NCBI GenBank assembly: GCA_031291335.1
Contig: JARLJF010000097.1
Coordinates: 1 to 64,000 of the forward strand
Length of the DNA: 64,000 nucleotides
Origin: Pandoraea sp.
GTDB taxonomy: Bacteria; Pseudomonadota; Gammaproteobacteria; Burkholderiales; Burkholderiaceae
Reading direction: 5' to 3'
Part shown: positions 1 through 7,179 of the stretch, in pieces
Numbering within the stretch: the stretch's first letter is position 1
Layout: every line of letters begins with the position of its first letter
Translations under genes and position numbers: made by a program
Notes under the pieces: generated by a model
The model's database searches: none
What the model was told of the DNA's origin: nothing
The model's input: the letters and a program-made list of their open reading frames with translations, nothing else

Positions 1-48
1 CAACTCGCCAAACGTCTTGGAAACATCCGTCAAAGTCAGGAAAGACAT
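1..48 (-). CDS. ABC transporter ATP-binding protein (N-terminal fragment, cut by window edge)
   Basis: Reading the minus strand from an ATG at 48 gives 16 residues, MSFLTLTDVSKTFGEL, before the window ends. The pattern hydrophobic-strand, DVSKxFG, is the usual first beta-strand and A-loop region of an ABC importer ATPase such as the polyamine or iron type. A good ribosome binding site (AAGG) lies about eight bases before the ATG. It is divergent from the IclR regulator, which makes it a likely target of that regulator. The substrate cannot be told from this fragment. Confidence 0.6.
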   Translation of the reverse strand, partial: MSFLTLTDVSKTFGEL

Positions 49-163
49 GGTCACTACCTTCGGGCACATGCGTGCCACAAGAAATGCAATTGCATCGAAC
101 AGTAGCGAGCCAAATTGCTTGTCGCAAGATAACGATTCCATTAAATGAGATAAATTTTCAGAT

Positions 164-184
164 TATTTCGTTTGACGGAATATT
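164..184. promoter_or_regulatory. Putative IclR operator, copy A
   Basis: Holds ATTTCGTTTGACGGAAT, an imperfect palindrome with 7-base arms (ATTTCGT / ACGGAAT, one mismatch) around three bases. The same 21 bases recur exactly at 315-335. Copy A lies between the ABC ATPase start and the IclR start, as expected for a regulator acting on both divergent genes. The assignment to the IclR protein is inferred. Confidence 0.55.
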
Positions 185-314
185 TAATGGATGAACACAA
201 GCTTTCGTTTCACGTCACCGACTCGGGATAATCCCTAACTTATGGTGATTATTGGTTGTTTTTGCGGGTTTCGAGGGATCGCGCCAGTTTTCAAGCCGTA
301 TCGGCTTACGCTAG

Positions 315-335
315 TATTTCGTTTGACGGAATATT
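315..335. promoter_or_regulatory. Putative IclR operator, copy B
   Basis: Exact 21-base copy of the site at 164-184, 151 bases away. It ends ten bases before the preferred ATG of the IclR gene, so binding here could block the regulator's own expression or support looping with copy A. Function is inferred from position and repetition. Confidence 0.55.
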
Positions 336-345
336 CGAGACCCTG

Positions 346-1215
346 ATGAACACCTCCGATTCACCCCGCGAACCGAAGTCGTCGACGCTGGAATCAGCTG
401 GCGCGGGCATTTTGCAACGCACCTTCGCCGTGATTCGCGCCCTGGGCGTCGCCAAGCCCGAGGGCGAGCGCGTCACCCACATTGCCAAGGCCGTCGGCCT
501 GAGTCAGGCCACGGTGCACCGGATTCTGCATGGGCTCATTGCCGAACAAGTCGTGGAACAGGACGAGACGTCCAAGTTGTATCGGCTGAGCATCGATTTC
601 TTCGCGATGGCCGCGCAGGCGGGCAACCCGAGCGGTATGCGCACGTTGTGCCGCCCGTCGCTGCTGCGCCTTTGCGCGAGCCTGGGCGACACGATCTTCC
701 TGCTTGTGCGCAGCAGCTTCGATGCCGTTTGTCTGGACATGTGCGAGGGCCCCTTCCCGATCCGCTCGTTCACCGGCGATATCGGCGGACGCGTCGCCCT
801 GGGCGTCGGCCAGGGAAGTCTGGCGATTCTGGCGTTCCTGCCGGAAGCCGAGCGCGAAGAGATCATTCGCTTTAACGTACCGCGGCTGCGCGGCTATGGC
901 GTGCTTGACGAGGTCTACCTGCGCACCGAGATCGAACGCGTGCGTCAGTTGGGCTACGCGGGCAGTAACAGCGGGGTGCTCGACGGCATGGCCGGGGTCG
1001 CCGTACCGGTGTTCGACCGTATGGGACATGCCGTTGCCGCCCTGAGTGTCGGCACGCTGGCCGCGCGGTTGTCGCAGGATCGTCTGCCGATGGTGGTGGA
1101 GTTGCTGCGCCGTCAGGCCGAGTTGATCGGCCCGCAGACCAACCCCTTCGACGTTGCGATGCGCCGTCCGATGCACGGCCTCACGCGGGCGCTGACGACC
1201 GAGCCGCTGGCTTGA
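346..1215 (+). CDS. IclR family transcriptional regulator
   Basis: 289-residue DNA-binding regulator. An N-terminal winged helix-turn-helix (about residues 25-85) contains VTHIAKAVGLSQATVHRIL, typical of IclR. The rest is the IclR effector-binding domain, ending with the pattern SGVLDGMAGVAVPVFDRMG and AALSVGT that is well conserved in the family. The track starts at a TTG at 256. The ATG at 346 is preferred because it gives a normal family length and leaves the repeated palindrome 315-335 outside the gene. It is divergent from an ABC ATPase, so it probably controls that transporter in response to a small metabolite. The effector is not identifiable. Confidence 0.9.
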   Translation: MNTSDSPREPKSSTLESAGAGILQRTFAVIRALGVAKPEGERVTHIAKAVGLSQATVHRILHGLIAEQVVEQDETSKLYRLSIDFFAMAAQAGNPSGMRTLCRPSLLRLCASLGDTIFLLVRSSFDAVCLDMCEGPFPIRSFTGDIGGRVALGVGQGSLAILAFLPEAEREEIIRFNVPRLRGYGVLDEVYLRTEIERVRQLGYAGSNSGVLDGMAGVAVPVFDRMGHAVAALSVGTLAARLSQDRLPMVVELLRRQAELIGPQTNPFDVAMRRPMHGLTRALTTEPLA

Positions 1216-1387
1216 CGCACTCGCGAGCGAACGCGGGGCGCATCACAAGGCAGAATCCGACCTATTGATGGCCGAAAATGGCCAGCCGAGGACGCGCGCA
1301 ACTGCGAGAATTCGCAGCGGGACCGGCCGCGCGCACCTCCCCCACTCCCCTATCTCTTTGGCTGCCGGCCCTCTGCGGAGACATGAC

Positions 1388-1864
1388 ATGGCATCAGGCG
1401 AACACCAGTACCGGATCGGCGTCGAATGGACCGGCAACCAGGGCAGCGGCACGTCGGGTTACCGGGAATACGGGCGCAATCACGAGATTCGTGCCGAGGG
1501 CAAACCAACGATCGCCGGCTCGGCCGATCCGGCCTTTCGCGGCGACCCGGCGCGCTGGAATCCTGAAGATCTGCTGGTCGCCTCCGCGAGCGCCTGCCAC
1601 AAGCTCTGGTACCTGCACCTCTGCGCAGAAGCGGGCGTGATCGTCGAGCGATATGCCGACGACGCCCTCGGCACCATGCTCGACACCGCGCAGGAAGGCC
1701 GCTTCACGCGCATTCTCCTGCGCCCGCACGTCACGATTCGTGCGGGCGGCGACGCCGCGCTGGCAGCCGAACTGCACCATCAGGCGCACGCCAAATGCTA
1801 TGTCGCCAACTCGGTCAACTTCCCGATCGACTGCGAGCCACGCATCGACGTTCTGCCCGACTGA
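1388..1864 (+). CDS. OsmC family protein
   Basis: 158-residue OsmC/Ohr-fold protein, a group of thiol-dependent peroxidases and related proteins. Two conserved cysteines are present: one in ASASACHKLWYLHLC and one in HAKCYVANSV, in the places of the two catalytic OsmC cysteines. The sequence GDPARWNPEDLLVASASAC is a clear OsmC signature. The ATG at 1388 is chosen over the upstream track start because GGAG lies seven bases before it and the long upstream extension has no family match. A role in peroxide detoxification is likely from the family. The exact substrate (organic or inorganic peroxide) is unknown. Confidence 0.88.
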   Translation: MASGEHQYRIGVEWTGNQGSGTSGYREYGRNHEIRAEGKPTIAGSADPAFRGDPARWNPEDLLVASASACHKLWYLHLCAEAGVIVERYADDALGTMLDTAQEGRFTRILLRPHVTIRAGGDAALAAELHHQAHAKCYVANSVNFPIDCEPRIDVLPD

Positions 1865-1880
1865 TTCACGGGCCACCGAA

Positions 1881-2519
1881 TCACGCAGCGAGCTGCTTCG
1901 CTAGTTCCGCGTCTCGCTGCTGCGCCCGCGCGAACGAGTCGCGGGCACGAAAGCGCTCCACGTATGCCTTCACGGAAGGCGTCTCCGGCACGAGCTTGAA
2001 ATGGGTGAGGAAGTGCATGGCGTTGCCCCACAGGGCGTCGGCCGCCGTGAACGACTCGCCTAGCCACCACGGACCGGCGTCCTGCGCCAGATGCCGCTCG
2101 AGCGTCCACATGACCGAATCGTAGTCGCCATACGGCGAGCGGGAGCGCTCGGCGCCGTCACGCCCAAGCGACTTGTCGACCACCGCCGGCTCCACACACG
2201 ATCCATAGAACACCATCCAGCGCAGATAAGGCCCGCGACGCGGGTCACCCGGCATGGGCGCCAGCCCCTTCTCCGGATACAACTCTGCGAGATACATGTA
2301 GACGGCCGCCTGCTCGGTGATGATCGCATCGCCGTGGCGGATCGCCGGCACCTTGCCCATCGGATTGAGGTCCAGATACTCCGAGCCACGCTGCTCGCCA
2401 GTGGCAAAGCGCAGCAGGTGAAGGTCATGCTCGGCTTGCAGTTCGTCCAACAATACGAGCACGCCCGAGGAGCGCGTGTTGGGAGCGTGATAGAACGTAA
2501 TGCGCCGGTCAGTCGTCAT
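1881..2519 (-). CDS. Glutathione S-transferase family protein
   Basis: 212-residue cytosolic GST. The thioredoxin-like N-terminal domain (about residues 5-80) starts ITFYHAPNTRSSGVLVLLDE and contains LNPMGKVPAIRHGDAIITEQAA, with the conserved cis-proline and the glutathione-binding E/Q-A segment. The all-alpha C-terminal domain follows, with WLGESFTAADALWG as the N-capping box. The start at 2519 has GGAG seven bases upstream, and the longer track ORF adds an unrelated arginine-rich leader. It is convergent with osmC (17 bases between stops), so the two neighbours may both serve stress detoxification. The substrate is unknown. Confidence 0.92.
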   Translation of the reverse strand: MTTDRRITFYHAPNTRSSGVLVLLDELQAEHDLHLLRFATGEQRGSEYLDLNPMGKVPAIRHGDAIITEQAAVYMYLAELYPEKGLAPMPGDPRRGPYLRWMVFYGSCVEPAVVDKSLGRDGAERSRSPYGDYDSVMWTLERHLAQDAGPWWLGESFTAADALWGNAMHFLTHFKLVPETPSVKAYVERFRARDSFARAQQRDAELAKQLAA

Positions 2520-2610
2520 GTCGTGTCTCCAGTCCATCGTCGATCCTCTGCGGGGAGTGCTGGCGCGTCGGCACAATGCGCCGATCACCGCCTGCACGTC
2601 TGCGAAAATG

Positions 2611-3666
2611 TTACTTCATCGCGTCGGGCGCGGGCGGACTGTTACGAGAGTCGGCCAGATCGGCATCGAGCGCGGCGTCGCCCAACCGCCGCATGAGTTC
2701 GCGCGCATTGCGTTGCCCCTGATCTTCATAGTTGTTGTTGAACACCACGTAGACGCGGGCGACCTGCTTCGCAATGACGCGAATCGGATCGACCAGCGCC
2801 GCCAGCTCCGCGTCTCGGTAATCGTAGTTGAAGCGATCGGACGCCGCCGTACTCTCGCGCACATTCCACGTCTGCTGATTGCGCCCGTGCATGCGCACGA
2901 CAGCCGCGAGCGACGTGGTCGTCGTCCACCCCAACGGAATACTGTTGACGAAGCCTTGAGGCTCGTCGACGGTGGTATTGACCCAGCCCAACTCCCGCAA
3001 CCATGCCAGCGTGGCGTCGCCCTGTGTGCCGTCGAACCAGCCACGATGGCGAAACTCGGCCGCCACGCCGTAGCCCGCCATTCGTTGCGCACAGACCTCG
3101 ACGTGCGCGCGGCTCGCACGATCTCCCGTCAGCCACGGCGGGAACTGAAAATGCACCAGTCCCAGTTTTCCCGCCAGCCTCAACGGCGCCAACGCTTCGA
3201 GATAGCGCCGCCAGATCTCGTCGATGAGCGGCGCCGGAAGGTCCTTGTAGTAAACGTTTGCACGCGGGCCGGACGGCAACTCGGATTGCAAGTCTTTCGG
3301 CAGCGCGACGCGCGGTGTCTGGTGCCCGGTGAGCAGCCGGAAAGCCTTGATGTTGAAGACGAACGCGTCGGGCGTGCGCTCGGCCCAAAGCTGCGCATTC
3401 GATCCCGACGGCATGGCGTAGTAGCTGCTGTCGACCTCGACCATCGGAAACTGGCTCGCGTAGTAACGAAGCCGCGCCTCGGCCGACGTATGTCCCGGCG
3501 GATAGAAACGTTTGCACGCGATGAGCGACTTGTCCGTCCAGGACGCCGTGCCGACATACACGTTGCCGACGGCGGTCGCCGGGTTCACGGAATTCTCCGG
3601 GGTGTCGGACGCGTCGAACCTCAGCGCATCGACCGGCCCCGTGATTGACGATCGCGACGGACTCAT
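2611..3666 (-). CDS. DUF72 (YecE-like) family protein
   Basis: 351-residue protein of the DUF72 TIM-barrel-like family. Family hallmarks are VYVGTASWTDKSLI near residue 40, YYASQFPMVEVDSSYYAMPS, the FVFNIKAFRLLTGH segment, FQFPPWL, VAAEFRHRGWF and VYVVFNNNYEDQGQRNA near the end. The biochemical role of DUF72 is not established. The start at 3666 was chosen because GAGG sits nine bases upstream. The track start at 3771 would run across the divergent promoter at 3712-3741. It stands alone, between the GST gene and a putative small RNA gene. Confidence 0.85.
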   Translation of the reverse strand: MSPSRSSITGPVDALRFDASDTPENSVNPATAVGNVYVGTASWTDKSLIACKRFYPPGHTSAEARLRYYASQFPMVEVDSSYYAMPSGSNAQLWAERTPDAFVFNIKAFRLLTGHQTPRVALPKDLQSELPSGPRANVYYKDLPAPLIDEIWRRYLEALAPLRLAGKLGLVHFQFPPWLTGDRASRAHVEVCAQRMAGYGVAAEFRHRGWFDGTQGDATLAWLRELGWVNTTVDEPQGFVNSIPLGWTTTTSLAAVVRMHGRNQQTWNVRESTAASDRFNYDYRDAELAALVDPIRVIAKQVARVYVVFNNNYEDQGQRNARELMRRLGDAALDADLADSRNSPPAPDAMK

Positions 3667-3711
3667 GCGGAATTGCCTCATCCAGGATTGCGTCAGGCGG
3701 TAGACGTCGGG

Positions 3712-3741
3712 TTGACGCCGCGCGCTTCGCCTCAGTATAGG
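3712..3741 (+). promoter_or_regulatory. Sigma-70-like promoter of the orphan transcript
   Basis: TTGACG and TATAGG are separated by 18 bases. Start of transcription would be near 3748. It points away from the DUF72 gene and toward a strong terminator at 3905-3937, with no convincing gene between. Confidence 0.5.
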
Positions 3742-3747
3742 AGCCCC

Positions 3748-3937
3748 TCGGGAGACCACCCGGGAGGCCATTCGAAAGACATTGTCTTCAGGCGATTTCG
3801 CAAGGCGCTTTCACGCATCGTATGGGGACTGGACTGGGACGAACGCATGAAATACTGCGAGCACATCTGATCCGGCACGCGCTCCCCGCATCGTGCCGTT
3901 TGTACGGCCCGCAGCTCACCCTGCGGGCCGCCTTTTT
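3748..3937 (+). ncRNA. Candidate small RNA (or very small protein gene)
   Basis: A stretch of about 190 bases is framed by a sigma-70-like promoter and an intrinsic terminator on the same strand. The 5' end can fold (CCTCGGG / CCCGGGAGG with one bulge) and the 3' end is a ten-pair terminator stem. It does not show the conserved core of 6S RNA and I do not recognise a known family. One frame ends ...WGLDWDERMKYCEHI and looks somewhat protein-like, but it lacks a standard start codon downstream of the promoter, so a tiny protein is possible but less likely. It is the only explanation I have for the lone terminator. Confidence 0.4.
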
Positions 3938-3938
3938 C
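3905..3938 (+). terminator. Intrinsic terminator
   Basis: Ten-pair perfect stem CGGCCCGCAG / CTGCGGGCCG with a six-base loop, followed by CCTTTTTC. It faces the plus strand, where no regular gene lies upstream, and so supports the orphan transcript. Confidence 0.8.
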
Positions 3939-4042
3939 GGATGTCAGCTTTCGTCGTGGGCATCATCGGTGCATGATTGATTTTTCCCGCCCGCGCTATC
4001 ATGGGCCGCCTGACATAACACCCCGTCTGCCGAGTGCCCGTC

Positions 4043-4609
4043 ATGACCGAACGCCTACCCGTCGAACTTCCCAAAGCCTACCGCCTGCTCAACCACGGCC
4101 CGACCGTTCTCGTGGGAAGTGCCCACGATGGCCGCCGCAATGTCATGGCCGCCGCCTGGTCGATGCCGCTGGATTTTTCACCGCCGAAAGTCGCCGTCGT
4201 CATCGACCGCAACACGCTCACGCGCGAGCTGGTCGAGGCCTCCGGCGAGTTTTCGCTGAACGTGCCCGCACGCGCCATCGCCCGTGAGACGCTGGCCGTC
4301 GGCTCGATCTCCGGACGCGACACCGACAAGTTCGCCGAAGGCAGCGGCGTGCGGGCCTTCGACGGCACGCACATCGCCGCACCGCTCATCGACGGATGCC
4401 TCGCGTGGCTCGAATGCCGCGTGATCCCGGAGCCGCACAATCAGGATCGCTACGATCTGTTTCTCGGCGAGGTCGTGGCGGCCTGGGCCGATCCGCGCGC
4501 GTTCCGCGACGGGCATTGGCAGTTCGAGCCCGGCGCGTCGCGCAGTCTTCACTACATTGCCGGCGGCAACTTCTTCGAAACCGGCGAAGCATTCGAAGTC
4601 AAACCATGA
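4043..4609 (+). CDS. Flavin reductase family (FMN-binding split-barrel) protein
   Basis: 188-residue protein of the flavin reductase-like family. These proteins bind FMN and often reduce flavins or supply reduced FMN to partner enzymes. Features: LLNHGPTVLVGSAHDGRRNVMAAAWSMPLDFSPPKVAVVI in the first third, a pattern typical of the family's FMN site, then SGEFSLNVPA and GCLAWLECRV. The ATG at 4043 is preferred over the GTG at 4034. Its stop overlaps the start of the next gene (ATGA), so it is probably co-transcribed with the diguanylate cyclase. The partner enzyme is unknown. Confidence 0.82.
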   Translation: MTERLPVELPKAYRLLNHGPTVLVGSAHDGRRNVMAAAWSMPLDFSPPKVAVVIDRNTLTRELVEASGEFSLNVPARAIARETLAVGSISGRDTDKFAEGSGVRAFDGTHIAAPLIDGCLAWLECRVIPEPHNQDRYDLFLGEVVAAWADPRAFRDGHWQFEPGASRSLHYIAGGNFFETGEAFEVKP

Positions 4610-6072
4610 GCCATTCTCTGCCCGCGTCAGACAACCTCGACCCCATGCGCGACAGCCCGCACGACGTCGCGCAAGCCGCTCGCGCCCTCTGGCACGCGAA
4701 CGGCGCCATCAGCTTGAATGGATCGATGTCGTCGCATTTGCCAAGTGGCGACAGGCGCGGCAGAATTGACGTCGCTATCGGTGCTATCGAACCTATTACC
4801 CCTATCGACGTTATTGGTGTTATCGACGCCATCGAGATACTGGATCGGGCGTCGCCTTTGACGCAGGCCGCATCACACGCATCACCCGAGCAGTTTGCGA
4901 AGTCAGCATCTCCTTTCGTGCAGTCGCCGAACGCGTGGCCAGAGCCCGCGTCCCCGGCACTGCTGTCGTCCAACCGCCGGCCCTTGCCCGCACGCCACGA
5001 CATGAACGCATCCGGAGCCGACTCACACGCGTCACCCGACGAATCACCCGCACTTGCCTCGATCGCCAGCGCCAACCTGAACGAGGCCGAGCGTCTCGCG
5101 GCACTGCGCCGTTACGAGATTCTCGACACCCCGCCCGAGCCCGCGTTCGATCGCATCGCGCGTCTGGCGTCTTATGTCCTCGGCGCGCCGATCTCTCTCG
5201 TCTCGCTGATCGACGAAACCCGACAGTGGTTCAAGGCACGCCAGGGCATCGAGACCACGCAGACCCCGCGCTCGATGGCCTTTTGCGCCCATGCGATTCT
5301 CAGCGACGACGTGCTCGTCGTGCCCGACGCCCGTGCCGACCGTCGCTTCGCCGATAATCCGCTGGTCACGGGCGAGCCGAACATTCGGTTCTACGCCGGC
5401 GCACCGCTGCGTACGCCGGAGGGGCATCGTCTGGGCACGCTATGCGTGATCGACCGTCGTCCCCGCACACTCGACGACGAGAAGCGCGCCCTGCTCGCGG
5501 ACCTCTCGGCGCTCGTCGTCGACGAACTCGAACTGCGGCGCGTCAACCAGGTGCTGGGCGACATGGCCATGCGCGACGGCCTGACCGGCACGCTCAACCG
5601 CCGTGCCTTTCTCATGCAGGCCGAACGTCTGTTCGCCAACGCCCGCGCACAGCAGCGGCGGCTGGCCGTGCTGATGCTCGACATCGATCACTTCAAACTG
5701 GTCAACGACACGTGGGGCCATGCGGTCGGCGACCGCGTCATCGTGGAGTTGACACTGGTCCTGCGGGCAACGCTGCGTAAGGGCACCGTGATCGGCCGCC
5801 TGGGTGGCGAGGAATTCGCCGTGCTGCTGCCCGAAGCCGATGCACAGCGCGCTGAGCAGGCGTCTGAACGCCTGCTCAGCGCGATCAGCGGCGCCAGCGT
5901 GCCGGGCCCCAATGGGCCGGTCCGCTTCTCCGCAAGCATCGGTGTCAGCAGCCTCACCCCGGACGACGCCGATTTCGGCCCCCTGCTGCAACGGGCCGAC
6001 CGGGCGCTGTATACCCGCCAAGCAAGCTGGCCGCAACCGCGTAGCGGTGCTTTGATGCCAACCCGAGACTGA
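4606..6072 (+). CDS. GAF-GGDEF diguanylate cyclase
   Basis: Predicted cytosolic enzyme of 488 residues making cyclic di-GMP from two GTP. A GAF sensor domain (about residues 160-305; ALRRYEILDTPPEPAFDRI ... FYAGAPLRTPEGHRLGTLCVID) precedes a GGDEF domain with the active motif GRLGGEEF. The position of the usual RxxD inhibitory site holds RKGT, so product inhibition there looks absent. The first 150 residues are low-complexity, with an Ile/Asp-rich run (IDVIGVIDAIEI) and Ser/Pro-rich repeats, so the true start could be a later ATG. The ATG used here overlaps the flavin reductase stop by four bases. Confidence 0.88.
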   Translation: MSHSLPASDNLDPMRDSPHDVAQAARALWHANGAISLNGSMSSHLPSGDRRGRIDVAIGAIEPITPIDVIGVIDAIEILDRASPLTQAASHASPEQFAKSASPFVQSPNAWPEPASPALLSSNRRPLPARHDMNASGADSHASPDESPALASIASANLNEAERLAALRRYEILDTPPEPAFDRIARLASYVLGAPISLVSLIDETRQWFKARQGIETTQTPRSMAFCAHAILSDDVLVVPDARADRRFADNPLVTGEPNIRFYAGAPLRTPEGHRLGTLCVIDRRPRTLDDEKRALLADLSALVVDELELRRVNQVLGDMAMRDGLTGTLNRRAFLMQAERLFANARAQQRRLAVLMLDIDHFKLVNDTWGHAVGDRVIVELTLVLRATLRKGTVIGRLGGEEFAVLLPEADAQRAEQASERLLSAISGASVPGPNGPVRFSASIGVSSLTPDDADFGPLLQRADRALYTRQASWPQPRSGALMPTRD

Positions 6073-6090
6073 CGACAAGCGACGAGCACG

Positions 6091-6672
<582 letters not shown>

Positions 6673-6758
6673 GACAGCGATCCGCCTTCCCGGCGGCAGG
6701 CGTCGGCACGCAGCAGCAGTCGACGCGCACCGGGTTTTTACGTAGTATCCGGTCCATC

Positions 6759-6977
6759 ATGCAAAACGTAACTTTTGAACTCACTGGCGAATTCGTCGCC
6801 CTGAACGACTTGCTCAAGCTCACCGGCGTTGTGGATTCCGGCGGCGCGGGCAAAGTCCTGGTGGCCAACGGCGCGGTCAGCGTCGACGGTCAGCTCGAGA
6901 CCCGCAAAACCTGCAAGATCCGCGCCGGCCAGACCGTTGCGGTCGAAGGGGTGCGAATCCGCGTCAAAGCGGCCTGA
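6759..6977 (+). CDS. S4-domain RNA-binding protein (YbcJ-like)
   Basis: 72-residue protein that is almost entirely one S4 RNA-binding fold: FVALNDLLKLTGVVDSGGAGKVLVANGAVSVDGQLETRKTCKIRAGQTV. This matches the small stand-alone S4 proteins of the YbcJ type, which are thought to bind structured RNA. The ORF in the track is far longer because it runs upstream in an open frame. The ATG at 6759 gives the normal family length. Target RNA is unknown. Confidence 0.88.
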   Translation: MQNVTFELTGEFVALNDLLKLTGVVDSGGAGKVLVANGAVSVDGQLETRKTCKIRAGQTVAVEGVRIRVKAA

Positions 6978-7179
6978 CGTCAACGTGCCGCTCAAGGCCC
7001 ACGCCACACGTCAGCCTACCTTCTTGCTGTCTGCCCGGAACCGCGTCGCCGTCTGACGTTCTCCCGGTTTCTCCCATGTGAGCCTGCGCCCGCAGGTCGC
7101 TATACTTGAAAGCGTTTTTGGCGTGTCAGCCCAAGTCACACCCGACAATGTCCACAGGACGTCCGAGGAGGCCCTTGCG

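Noticed and set aside
2500-3648. 382-residue plus-strand ORF opposite the DUF72 gene
   Set aside because: Arg-rich antisense frame with no motif; the DUF72 protein explains the region.
3748-3937. 6S RNA as identity for the orphan transcript
   Set aside because: Length fits, but the conserved 6S core and closing stem are not seen.
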